Positions 44,121 through 55,114 of a DNA stretch of 64,000 nt are shown piece by piece; position 1 is the stretch's first letter, and the number at the start of each line of letters is the position of its first letter. The notes beneath the pieces were generated by a model. That model was not told the DNA's origin and searched no databases. It saw only the letters and a program-made list of their open reading frames with translations. The translations under genes were made by a program, and so were the position numbers. The stretch spans positions 6,324,001 through 6,388,000 of the forward strand of contig CP136490.1 in assembly GCA_032768795.1 (NCBI GenBank), given 5' to 3'. The DNA comes from Tremella fuciformis. Its lineage: Eukaryota > Basidiomycota > Tremellomycetes > Tremellales > Tremellaceae.

Positions 44121-44669
44121 GTCTGTCGTCCGTTCCGGGGGGCGTGGGCAGCAATATGTTTGACCAGAATGTCACCCCGTAGGTCAGGTGTGCTATGGAG
44201 CGATCGGAGAGACCGTGTGGGGGAGTAAGAGCGGGTGTCGGACAAAGAAGAAGAGTGCAGGCGAAACGACAAGAAGTCTATACACAGCTGAGTCTCGACG
44301 AGCTCTGAGAGTAAGAATGAGAGTCCCAGAGGGAGATAGAGACGAAGGGGAGAAAGAGAGGACGGAATGAGAGTGGCAAAGAAAGGCAGTCGCGTCATTC
44401 TCGTGTCGGTCGATCGCGCCTTGGCGAGTTCTTGGGCTGGCGTCAATCGTTGTTCTCTGCACTTGACGTGCAGCGTTGAAGTCCAAGACGTAAGTATCGA
44501 GAGCAAATGGATATGGGCGGTAGATTGGATACGATGCATCTCACCGAAATGAGTGCGCGATGACGAGCTGTCTCGGATAAATCTTTGGGAAGACGGTGAC
44601 ACAACGACGAGATGCAGAAGATGCATGTACATACCATGCTTTTGTTTGCCATACCATCATCCCATGGTC
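44121..44669. other. upstream region with polypurine tract
   Basis: About 550 bp between the large orphan gene and the GNAT gene, both minus. The stretch 44300-44375 is strongly A/G-rich on the plus strand, so a C/T-rich leader or promoter on the gene's strand. No gene called. Confidence 0.5.
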
Positions 44670-45446
44670 CTACTCACGCATCTCAATGAGCTTCTCTATC
44701 CGCTCGTCCCCCTCGATTCGCATCGTGTCCCATTCGGACAGATCGTCGGCTTTGAGCTTTTTCACATAGAAGTCGATAGAGGGTTGATTCCACTGTGTCT
44801 CAGTCACTCTCCTACAACGTTCGCCTCCTTCGCAAGCTCACCTTTAGCACGCGCCACTCGATGCGCTTGCACTTGCGCTCTTTGGCTATGGCGCCTAGCT
44901 CGCCAAACAATCTCTTGCCAAGCCCTGTGCCTCGATGTTCCGGGTTGACAAACAGATCCTCAAGCTCATGGTCAGGCGAGGAATCGAGTATGGGGCAGAG
45001 AGTACTCACGTATAGCCCTGGGGATCCTAGCCATGTCGAGAACGTGAAGAAGTACTGCCAGTCAGAAGGCTCTTACACTCTGGATCGACTTGCTAGGGCC
45101 ATGCCTACTGCCAGTCCCTCCCCACCCGAGGCGTCGACCGCATGAGCGAGCAATACCTCGGCGTACGGCTTCTCAAAGAGGTTCTGCTTGAGCTGGGTAT
45201 CAGCGAAGTTGCGGGCTGAAAAGCGGACACATGCGTACCAGCTCAGGCGTGGCTACGACCGCATCTGGCTCTTTCTCGTAAATCGCCTGTCGAGTCAGAC
45301 CGGTCAGTTCCTCACAGGCTCCACTCACCAGATCGATAATGATCTGGAGGATATCCGGCTGATGTGGGTCAGTCCTAGGCCCTCGGTAGGGAAGAGTGAC
45401 TCACAATGTCTGCCTCTGTAGCTTTACGAATCTTGTAGCTGGTCAT
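44670..45446 (-). CDS. GNAT-family N-acetyltransferase (SSAT-like)
   Basis: Acetyl-CoA-dependent transferase resembling spermidine/spermine N1-acetyltransferase and related small GNATs. Spliced from the ATG at 45446: MTSYKIRKATEADI, then DILQIIIDL, AIYEKEPDAVVATPEL, a segment with VGMAL, YLEDLFVNPEHRGTGLGKRL in the spliced form (the acetyl-CoA binding R/Q-x-x-G-x-G/A loop), AIAKERKCKRIEWRVLKWNQ and the C-terminal PSIDFYVKKLKADDLSEWDT, ending EKLIEMRE. The E-Y-E-K and W-N-x-P-x-x-x-F-Y elements are typical of SSAT-like enzymes. Several introns of ~45 nt split it; length ~170 residues as in the family. The polyamine versus amino-acid substrate cannot be settled. It diverges from PEX3 across 181 bp. 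Confidence 0.82.
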
Positions 45447-45627
45447 TGTGGCCTGTCAGAAGATGTACAATGTCAACCATTTGCCCCACCCAATGTCTAC
45501 ATTTCGTCAGGGAGTAGGCTAAGCGCTTAAAACGACATCGCCGACGTCCGGGTTCGCTTTGCCGGTCATCTCTCTCTGGCGTATACCCAGTCTCAGTCTT
45601 CTTTCAAGCCAAGGAGCAGCACGAGCG

Positions 45628-47578
45628 ATGCCAGCAACGAGTCAAGCGGCCCAGCGCAACCCATGGCAGCGTCGTCTGCGCCGCCTGTTGTGGATGGCAG
45701 GCGCAGCAACAACAATCTATCTCGTCACTTCCTACACTTTCGACCGACTGAGGGCGGCACGCATCCGAACATTGAAAGACAAAGCGGCGAAAGATCGGTC
45801 GGTCCTATATGTAGCTCACTGACGAAGCTTGCTGAGATGTAGGATCAGAGCTCACTTCACCACTCTCCTCTCGACCATCTCATTCACTGTCTATGCACTC
45901 CTGCCCACTCTCCAGCCGCAGCTCTTCGATGCCTATCCAGTGGAACATACGAGTCAGGCCTTGCAGGGCATGTCCGGCACGCTCAGCTCGGGCGAAGGGC
46001 CGACACCGTCCAGCTCCTTGATGTTGCAAAATGTGGAAGCTCCCTCTGATGCAGCCTCAAGTCAGGTGGCGCCAAGCGATGGACAGCCTGGGGAAAGCTG
46101 GGCGAGCGAGTTTCGGCGCAAGGACCGGGATGAGGCGCTTTCGCCCACCATGAGCTCGGTCCCGACCATTTCTGAGCAAGCGCCGCCGAGCGAGACAGAC
46201 GACGGGGTGGGGCTGCTCTTACTGTTCTGATTGCTTGGGCTCCTCGCTGATCGGAAGGTATCGTCTGTGCTCTCACAGAGCATATCGTTGCCGCCCACGG
46301 ATGCTTCCTCCTCATCTCCTTCCCCACCGAGCGACTTGTCTCGGTCTGCCATTCTGCAGCCCTCGCCTCCGCGTCCCAATGTGACTGTGAAAAGCAAGAA
46401 AGAGCTCTGGCGAGATCTCAAGATTCAGAGTGCATAGTTCAACCGATTGACGGACATGGCTCACAACCAGGCATAACTCGGGCGCTAGCAACGGCTTACT
46501 TGCTGCCTCTCCTATACCTTCTGACCACCTCGCAGCTAGCTATCCTTGCGAGGCGACGGTATATGGCCGAAGTCAAATCAGAAGCCAAAGCCTCGTCACG
46601 CCCTGCTGAGCCGACTTTTGACCCACTCGCTACTCCGCGCGCTGTGGAGCCTTCAAAGCCGGCTATTGGAGTGCTTGGCTACTTGTCCAATGCCACTGGA
46701 GTCACCTCTATCCTCCAAAGTCGACCGGTCAGCATGGTAACGAGCTTCATACCGTTCTTCCCATCGACGCCCAAAGAGCCGCAAAGCATATTTGACTTCG
46801 CCGAAGCAGAAGATGAGCGGCAGTCGCAGCAGATTGGCGACGAGGAGGAGACAGCCCGAGTCTTCCTCACGTATTCGTGGTGGTTACTTCACGAGGGATG
46901 GAGGGATGTGTCAAGTAGAGTGGAGCAAGCTGTGAAAGATGTTTTGGGAGGGTGAGGTGTTCAGTGTTCTCGGTTCAGGGTGTCGCTGACGTCGAGTGTG
47001 CCACTGAAGAGAGGGTTGTCAGTGACGGACTGGGAAGCCTTGGTGAAGGAGATACGGGCAAAAGTCGAGACGGACAGCAACGGCCTGGACGTTTCTTTGC
47101 ACGAGTGGGTGGTCTGCATTCCTCGAGCTCGTGGTATGCTGATCGTAGTTTCGCACAACAAGTCCTCCCACCTGATCCTCTCCCATCCGTCCCAGGTTGT
47201 CCCCTGCCTTCCACACCAGAGGGCAACCCCACCTTGTGTGCATTGTTAGATGAAGCGCGCTCACATGTCGCTTCACCCGACGCGCGCTTCCTTCTTGACA
47301 GAGGAGTGACGACCATGACCCGGGTTCTGTTCGAGACCCTCAGTGAGAAGCTGTACTCGGAAGCCACCGAAGAGACTGCAGAGCGGCGTCTGGTAGACTG
47401 CCTACCCGAGTTCAACAGCTGGAGCAAGAGCGCATGGGAGGGGATTCCGGACAAGGGTGTCGAGGTCAGTATGGCTGCGGGTTTGGGCGCGTGAGCTAAC
47501 CAGCAGACGCTCCTCGGCATCAAAGAATTTGAGAGCTTGGCGGCGCTGATCTTTGGGGACTGGGCGGGTGAGGAGTAA
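45628..47578 (+). CDS. PEX3: peroxin-3 (peroxisomal membrane biogenesis)
   Basis: PEX3 docks the chaperone PEX19 and inserts peroxisomal membrane proteins. The N terminus has a basic stretch and a membrane segment (LLWMAGAATTIYLVTSYTFD, ~21-40), then RLRAARIRTLKDKAAKDR. The next exon has IRAHFTTLLSTISFTVYALL then PTLQPQLFDAYPVEHTSQAL, as in the family. KSKKELWRDLKIQ, ATAYLLPLLYLLTTSQLAIL, ARRRYMAEV, TYSWWLLHEGWRDVSSRVEQ and a C terminus LLGIKEFESLAALIFGDWAG complete the order. A Ser/Thr/Pro-rich insert lies between. Introns are short; one near 46970-47230 is not fully resolved. It stops 74 bp from the convergent COX6A. Confidence 0.85.
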
Positions 47579-47652
47579 TCATGAGCAGGGCGTGTTGTAC
47601 GAGTGGGCTGGTGGATTCGATGCATTTCTTTACGAAACAAGCGGAGATTGGT

Positions 47653-48285
47653 CTACTCTTCCGAGTTGTCCTTGGCGCGGATGTTGACGTGGGGCTGGAC
47701 TCAGTAATTCAACCTTGCATAACCCCGGACTGGATGCTCACGTTGAAGAAGAGCGACTGGTTGCCCCATGGGAAAGGCTTGATGCGCATGTTCATGTAAG
47801 GGTAGACGGTGCGGTCGTCCTCCTCGCCATGCTCGCTAGTCTATCAGCCCTTGACATCAAGCACTCTGACGTGAGGTTCACTGGGCGTGCGCCTTGTGCT
47901 CGGCGTGCGCAGATTCGACTTTCCACGTCCACAGAGCGGCAACGGCAATACCGGGGATGCACACGAAGAAGCTGTCTCTCAGCATTGCAGTCCTTTCTCA
48001 ACGAGCGGTGGAAGAACATACGAGATTCTTCGCCAGAGAGCGGTGGTGTCTGCCGTCAGCTGCCTCCCCCATACCTCCAGAAGCTCCTGTGCCCATGCTT
48101 CTATCCTTCGCGAATTTCAGAGAGGCCTGTCGAAGAGGAAACCCACGGATAGCATGCTCCCTCACAGCCGCGCGCTTGGCCAGAAACTCATTCTCCCCCG
48201 CTCCAACGGTCGCAGTAGCGAATGCCCTGGGACGAGCGACCAGTGCAGACGATCGGGCGGCGGCGCGGACAGCAGGGCGGATCAT
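47653..48285 (-). CDS. COX13: cytochrome c oxidase subunit VIa
   Basis: Small nuclear-encoded subunit of complex IV in the mitochondrial inner membrane. From the ATG at 48285 a presequence (MIRPAVRAAARSSALVARPR) is followed by VGAGENEFLAKRAAVREHAI, TTALWRRIS, SFFVCIPGIAVAALWTWKVE (the single membrane helix), SAHAEHKAHAHEHG, YPYMNMRIKPFPWGNQSLFF (the family signature RxKPFPWG) and PHVNIRAKDNSEE. Four introns fit in phase, with GT-AG ends. Length ~130 residues. It diverges from SEC63 across 278 bp. Confidence 0.9.
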
Positions 48286-48563
48286 AGTGTTTGTTGTTGA
48301 CGAGTGCAAGTGGGAGAGAGTCGAAGAGAGATTAGAGAGATGGAGAAGAGGGGATTGGCTCTGACTTGGTCTCCGTTTGTCCGCTTTCCTCCATGCACAT
48401 CATGGGAATTAGGCATCTCAGAAACCAAAGTCCCGATTAGGCACACAACGCGACAGAACTCGTGGAAGGCGTCGGGCCAAAAGTCGCCCTTTTCGACTGT
48501 TCTCTCACTCATACCACACTTCGCGGCAGGTAGGAGGAGCTTCTGGGAGGCATCGAAGGGGTC

Positions 48564-51062
48564 ATGGCACCCGGGATATCGTACGACGACTCGGGCTCGC
48601 TCGCCTCGTATTTTGGCGTCACATTCCTGGCCATCTGCCTCATCCCTGCCACGTATATCGTCTTTCGCCCACCTCCCAAGGGTGTGTCCTTTACTCTTGT
48701 CGTCTGACTGGGAAGCATATCTGACGAAGCAGATAACAGGTCTCCGATATGTCCCTGCGAAGCGTGTCGCGCGGCTCGGCAGAGAGTGGCAGACCTGCAT
48801 GCTGGCCAGAGGCGGAAACGCATTCTCAGGCGTATACTGCCACTGGTTGCTGCTTGGGCGGTGTTCGGCTACCTTTGCTATGCGCTGGCCAAGGCGCCAA
48901 GTGCAGAGGGAGAGACAATCTATAATCCTTTCGAGATTCTCGGAATCAGTGATCGCAGTTCGGACAAGCAGATCAAGAAGCATTACAAGAAGCTCTCGCT
49001 GCAGTTGTACGTGTCCCATTTAATGGCTTGATCCATCGGGTGCTGAGAATAGCCATCCCGACAAAATCAAGCTGGCCGAGAATCAAACGATGGAGGATGC
49101 GGAGGGAAAGTTTGTGGAGCTCACGAAAGCCTACAAGGCCCTCACGGACGAGGTGACGCGAGAAAACCTCGCAAAGTACGGGAACCCCGATGGACCGCAG
49201 CAGCGAGAAGACAAAATCGCCATTCCGTCATGGGTTGTCGAGGGGAAGAACAGCATCGCTGTCTTGGCCGCTTATGGTCTCGTCCTCGGGGGCGCCATTC
49301 CATTCCTCGTCGTCCGTCGCTTCACACTCGCCTTATTTGCGCTGATCATCAGGGACGATGGTGGTTCTCTCAGCGACGACTGACTCGAGATGGCATCCTC
49401 AATCCCACAGCCGAATTTTTCTTCCACAACCTGAAAGACGACACCGACTTTTCCACCATCATCACCATTCTTGCCTCTGCCTTGGAGTTTGTCCCCATCC
49501 TTTCGGGCAGACGGAAGGGCGGGAAGAAGGAGCGGAAAGAACGGCAGGCCAAGGTCGAAGACTTGGAAAAGGAGGTGGAGGCGAGGAGAGTCGAGTGGGA
49601 GCTCGAAGACAGTGCGGTCATGCGAAAAGAGAGCAGGGTCGGGGCCACGTCTGCAGCCGCACGTCGGGCAAGGGCACTGCTTTGGACACATCTGCTACGG
49701 ATGGATCTGGACGATGCCGAGATGCGCCAAGGTGAGCTTCGCCCGAGGATCTTGTCATAAAGCTGACGTTGCAGAGCTGCTCGCTATGCTCGAGGTGATT
49801 CCGACGATCCTCAGTGCATTGGTCAACATAGCTCTTGCTCGCAACTGGCTGGCAACCTCTTCGCTCGCCATCCAACTCCAACCTGCGTTTGTGCAGGCAC
49901 TTCCGGCGGGCGTCTCACCCCTTGCTCAATTCCCACAAATTTCCCCGCCTGAAGGCCTCGAGATGCAGATCAAGTCGGGTGCAGAAGGTAAAAAGTGGTT
50001 GGAGAAGTGGCAAAAGTCGGACAAGGAGATCTCAGCGGACACAGAGGTGGTCGTCAAATCGTGGCCCAGACTCGAGGTGGTGGACGTAGAGTTGAAAGGT
50101 GGGCTTTCGAGGCTGATTCCGGAACCAGAGCTGACAACGAGTGCCTGGTGAGAAGGTCGTGACGCCAAGCTCTATTGTGAGACTGCAGTGGAGGTGCCGA
50201 TACGTCTACCCATCGACCGCGTCTTCGTCAAGCACCGCTCAGAGGAAGCCGAATGGTCATTTGCATCTCAACGGCGACTCGAAGGACGAGGAGAAAGACT
50301 CAGTCGCTGCAGTGGAGGATGTTGTGGAGAAGGTGAATGGGGAAGCGGAGGAATCCGAGCTCAACGGGGACATCAAGGAGAAGGTTACCGATGTCAAAGA
50401 GGCTATTGCAGAAGAGGTAGAGAAGACATTGAATGCCGAGAAGAAAGCAGCAGCAGGACAAAAGGGGAAGCCAGCTACGCCGGTTGTGTACAAACCCAAC
50501 GGGTATGCGCATGCGCCCCGTTGGCCCCAGGTGAGCCCCGTGCATCGAAGACTTGGCGACGGCTAACTCCCAGCTACGCAAGCCACACTACTATGTGTTG
50601 CTCGGCGACAGCAAGCTGGACAAAGTCATCGTCCCCCCCGTGCGCATCACCGACATCCCCCTTCCATCAACCTCCGACGAGTCCAGCGGGGAAGGACCCC
50701 AGTACCGAGAGTTTCACCTTCAGTTCCAAGCGCCCCCGCAACCCAACCTGTACTCCTTCGTCGCTCACTGGAAGAGCGACACTTATCTCGGCGCCGACGT
50801 CCACGTCCCCGTCATGCTCCGTGTGGAGGAGCTGACAGACGATATGAGCGAAGAAGACGATATTAGTGATCCCGAAGAAGACACCCTGGCGGGCCAGATG
50901 GCATTGATGAAAGGCGGCAAGGTCAAGCCGTCCGCTGTGCACGATGGCGATGATGATGATGATGACGAGGAGGGCAGTGTGTATACGTCTAGTGATGATG
51001 AGGACCTCGGGCCGAGGAGAGGGAAGGCGATCAACGAGGACTCGGACTCGGATAGCGACTAG
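48564..51062 (+). CDS. SEC63: SEC63 ER translocation J-protein
   Basis: ER membrane J-protein of the Sec62/63 complex that recruits the lumenal Hsp70 to the Sec61 channel. MAPGISYDDSGSLASYFGVT starts a first membrane segment (FLAICLIPATYIVF). After CPCEAC and a basic stretch comes a second segment (LPLVAAWAVFGYLCYALAKA) and a lumenal J domain NPFEILGISDRSSDKQIKKH, LSLQFHPDKIKLA (HPD present), FVELTKAYKALTDEVTRENL, YGNP. A third segment, GRWWFSQRRLTRDGILNPTA, then the Brl domain in two parts (ELLAMLEVIPTILSALVNIA.. and PHYYVLLGDSKLDKVIVPPV), split by a Glu/Lys-rich insert, and an acidic tail with an Asp run (DGDDDDDDEEGS) that ends SDSDSD. The order and acidic end match fungal Sec63. Confidence 0.93.
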
Positions 51063-51246
51063 GCAGTACCGATGCATAGCATGTGCATGAGTGGCTTTCT
51101 ATATGCGCAGTGTCAGGACCACATCTGTACATCCGCCTAGTCGGTCGACAGGCATCATGCGTTGCATCTCGCCAAAGGGATATACCATGAGGGTATCTGA
51201 TACGAGACAGCGAATCATTAAGACGTGATCATGATGCGTGGTGATG

Positions 51247-54200
51247 CTACTTCAACGGATCAAAGTCTCCCCAGTCCATCTTGGAAAGATCTGCGACAGC
51301 AGGTCTGGCCGCTTTGGTGGGCTGCATGAGACCCGTAGACCAGCCGGGCGGCGGCTGCATCGCAGGCTGAGTAGGTTGCTGGGGTTGCGGTGGTCGTGGT
51401 GGTTGAGATGGGGGGACAGGTAAGGAGGGCGTCATAGATGCAAAGGACGACGAAGACAAGGTTGACGATATTGGCGGTCGTGCGAATATGTTTGGAGGTG
51501 CCAAAGGTGCTGCTGGGGCTTGCGGCGAGAGGGAGAGATTATAGTTGGGGGTTGAGCCCGAGGGTCGGGATCCGTTCATCTGAGGTGCTTGAGGTGGTGG
51601 GAGGGCTCTTTGGGTGGGCTGCAGAGGCTGCAGAGGAGCTATCGGCGCCAAAGACGAGCCTGTAGGCTGCAGAGGCTGAAAGGAAGAGGATGCCTGCACA
51701 GGCGACGAGAACGTGAAAGCTGGCGTGGAAGCCGACGCTGGGTTCGAGTCAAAGACCGACGAGTCAAACATGGCAGCAGGTACTGGGCGGGCGTTAAGTC
51801 GTGGAGCGCGAGCAGTGGCAGTACCACTAGCCGCGCGCGGACTTGCTGGAGCCGGCGAGCTAGTAGCGGGCGTCATCGACGGGAAGCTCGTATTACTCGT
51901 GGAAGGCTGGAGAGTAGACGCAAAAGCATCCGACTTCTGTTCAGCGATTGCTCTGAACCTGCCTTGAGTATCGAAACTCACCAAGCCATGATCCGTCGGA
52001 TCCTTCAGCCAACCGTCATCAGACCAAGGATCCGCTGGGTTTGGTGATGCTGAGACAGCAGCAAAAGGGTTCGGGGTTCCTCCTCTACCCTTGACCAAAG
52101 ACTCAAAGTCGATATCACCGTTGACACCGCCACTCAGGCTACGCGTCATGCCGTTCGTGTCCGGGGAGAAAGTGGCCGTTTGCTGCTCTATCCGGCCAAG
52201 GTCGCGCAGATGTTGAGTGTGTTCTGCCTCGACACGCGAGCCAAGGGATTTGATGACAGTCATAAAACGACCGAACTGGTCGGCATTGAGTAGAGGTCCC
52301 ATGGACATAGCCCACAATTGCGGGAGAACTAATGTAGCGATAGCTTCTCGGTCGACCTTTGCTCCCATCGCTTCATGGACAGCCAAAGTAGCCATCATCA
52401 CCGCTGGCTCTTTCGTCTTGATCTTGGCGAGGAGCGGTACGAGCTTGGTTGTGAGAGTGGCTTTGTCGAGAGTTTTCACCATGGATTGGAAGCACTGCAG
52501 AGTTTGCACCTTGACAGACAAGATGCGCGTGCGGGTGAACAGAATCTGTGATTCAGCTATGATATCCGCTCTTGCCGAACAGTAGCTCACAGCCACTTTG
52601 ACCAGTAGTATGTTCTGCACCGTTCCATAGTCGAGAATCTCGCAGAGGTGAGGCACGGTCTTCAACGCCTTCTCCTGAACGGGGAGGTGCTCGCATTCGA
52701 GGGAGTTATAGATGAGGGGCATCACATCTATATGTTAGTCACATGACTCGTTTGCGAACGTCCACCTACTATCACGGAATTGCTGCGGAGTGGTTTTGTC
52801 CTCGAATAACGAGAGATGTTCCAGAAGAGCTGCTGGGTCAGAAGACATCTTGTTCTGAAAGCATCACTGACTCATCATGTTTTGTGGGGGATCTCGAAGG
52901 GCAAATAACGGCTGCAGCTTCGGCAACACAGTCGTGAAATCCTCTTTGGTCAAGGACTTGGAGATTTCAAAGACGTTTGGTAGGATGAATGGCAAGAGAT
53001 AAGGGTCTTTCATCTGCCGTCTCAGTCGTGATTCATCAAGTGCAGATAGGCCCACCTCTTCCAGTAGACTTGGCAGGAGCTTCCCTCTTCTCAGGCGGTC
53101 CGAGAAACTAGGCAGGACACGGACCAATCCGCGGAGAAAAGTAGCCTTCTCCTCCCTCGGCTTCGAGGCAAAGGTGGTAGGGTCGAGAAAGTTGAGCGTG
53201 TTGATGGCAAGGGATGAGAAGAAAGGGTGCGACGGCAAGGATGCGAGAGAAATACGAGTGGACGGCTGACGAGTGAGAAGGCGAGGGAGTAGGTCTGCGG
53301 TCAGTCATCGTCAGGCAGCAAGTCGACACACAGAGAGCGGCTCACCTTTCACCTCAGACGAGCAGCGGTCCCACTTGGATCCGGAGGCCCAGTCTCGTCT
53401 GACCAGACTGCCCTCTGCGTTCTCCCTTAGACTCTGCATGGAGCCTCTGTTCTGGAAAGGTGGCCGGCCGCCCATGTGGACAGCGTACAGGACGCAACCG
53501 AGAGAGTAGAGATCCGCTGCAGGTGTCATGGTCGAATCGAGGGCGTACTCGGGAGCTACCGACAAGTCAGCTTGACCTTATCCAGTGGTCTGTGGACTTG
53601 CCCAGGTAGTCGAGCTTCCACTGTACCTGTGGCGGGAGGCGACTGTCCACTTCTGGATATATGTACTTTGTAGGCGTCCCATCCGGCTGTGATAGAGGGG
53701 TAATGAGCCCCAGGCCGGATAACTTCCAATCGCCTTTGGCATTGACGAGTATCGCCTCTGGGCTCAGGTTGAGATGTACCATCTTGGCTTGCGTGTGTAG
53801 GAATGCAAGCCCTTTGGCAATCTGCAGCGTGCCCTTCTGGATCTCCACCTCGTCCAGGTCTATCTCGGCAGCCCCATCGGGTCCAGGCGGTCTTCGAGAC
53901 CCGCTTGCGCCTGCTGAAGTCGATGAATGCAGAAGAGTGCCCAGCGAAGCAGTCACCGTCTCCGTCACGAACGTCAATTCCGATCGAGTCTCTTCAAGAG
54001 GTTCGACCATATGCAGTATATCCGGGTGCCGCAGACGCGAAAGACCCATCGCTTCTTTCTTGAGCTGCTCGACCACCCATTCTCTCGCCGCATGGGCCGG
54101 ACGGCCGCTGGCATCGCCCTTGATGGAATCCAGTACCCGCTTCTCAAACGTCCAGACACTGACATCCTTGCTGGTCGTCTTGTGCGTGGCGCGAGCGACT

Positions 54201-54391
54201 CGCCAGAGGCCTACATGGAGCGGCTTGGAGCTAGAGGAGCTGGCCGATGTGGACGGGAGGTGGGTCGAGGACGAGGCGGGCGACTGGCCTGGCGAGGTGC
54301 TGTGGATGGTGTAGGCGGATAGGGTAGAAGGCTTGCCGCCAAATAGCGAGGCGCCCACTGTAGACGCGACCGCGAGGACATTGGCGGCCAT
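51247..54391 (-). CDS. SCY1: SCYL2/SCY1-type pseudokinase
   Basis: SCY1-like protein; SCYL2 relatives act in clathrin-coated vesicle traffic. From the ATG at 54391 (MAANVLAVASTVGASLFGGK) a kinase-like domain follows: LHVGLWRVARATHKTTSKDV, VWTFEKR (the Lys position), LSRLRHPDILHMVEPLEETR, FVTETVTASLGTLL, then AKMVHLNLSPEAILVNAKGD in place of HRDLKxxN, and WKLSGLGLI in place of DFG. The catalytic Asp and the DFG Asp are both replaced, so catalysis is unlikely. APEYALDSTMTPAADLYSLG follows. HEAT-like repeats (DVMPLIYNSLECEHLPVQEK, ALKTVPHLCEILDYGTVQNI, KLVPLLAKIKTKEPAVMMAT) and a long Pro/Gln/Ser-rich tail ending MDWGDFDPLK complete the protein. The tail has WxxF/DPF-like adaptor-binding motifs. 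The ATG at 54391 is chosen over an earlier ATG at 54541 by family alignment. Confidence 0.87.
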
Positions 54392-55114
54392 TGTCACTAG
54401 TGGCCACTCGAGCAACGCCCATGCGCCGAACCCGACGAAGAAAAGGAAGGAAGGAATACAAAGTAAAGAAAGGCTGGTGCGCGCGTCTTTGACACGACCT
54501 TGTCGGGCGACCTCCACCACACAGCTTTGTATCCCATTCATGGCTGTGATTGCGCAGCCAAGCTTCTGCTCACATCAACATGCCATGCATCGCACTCGAC
54601 TAAGCGACCAGAGAGAGAAAAAGAAGAGAGAGAAACAGGTGAAATAGACGGTCTCTTTTGGCCTTAGCTATACAAAACCCCTCCTGGCAAACCGAGGCTT
54701 CCGCCCCGTCCCACCAGTTAAGAGGTCATCGACATTCATTTCCGCACTCAACCCCTCCCTAGCCGCCCCCGCTCCTCCTCAACTCGACTCGTTTGATTAC
54801 TTGACAGATGTAGTACGGGGCGGATGTGCCGCCTCAGACGCGCGTCGTGCTTCGTGTCCCCTCGTGAGTGTCTTGCGGACTGGACCGAAGGCGTGATGAT
54901 ATGTGGATGGGGGTATCGCTGGAAAACCGTTTGCTTCTTTTGACTATTGCACATACAGATTCGAATTTGACCCAGTTGAATGAATGCGTTTGAGGAGGAA
55001 ACACTGGTCAGGGACCGATGAACGAGGCGGAGTGATCCATGTATGATGGTCACTCATCTATGCGAGAAGAACTGGATGGTGAGCTCGATCAATTGACGTT
55101 GTCAATAGCCCACC
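54392..55114. other. between SCYL2 start and NOT1 end
   Basis: About 720 bp with both neighbours on the minus strand. It should hold the SCYL2 promoter and NOT1 3' UTR. Small frames (for example 54748-55053) show no resemblance. Confidence 0.45.

Noticed and set aside
43742..44632. 296-codon minus-strand frame overlapping the large orphan gene start
   Set aside because: Its composition (Ser/His/Leu/Arg) reflects a C/T-rich leader and an out-of-phase reading of exon 1.
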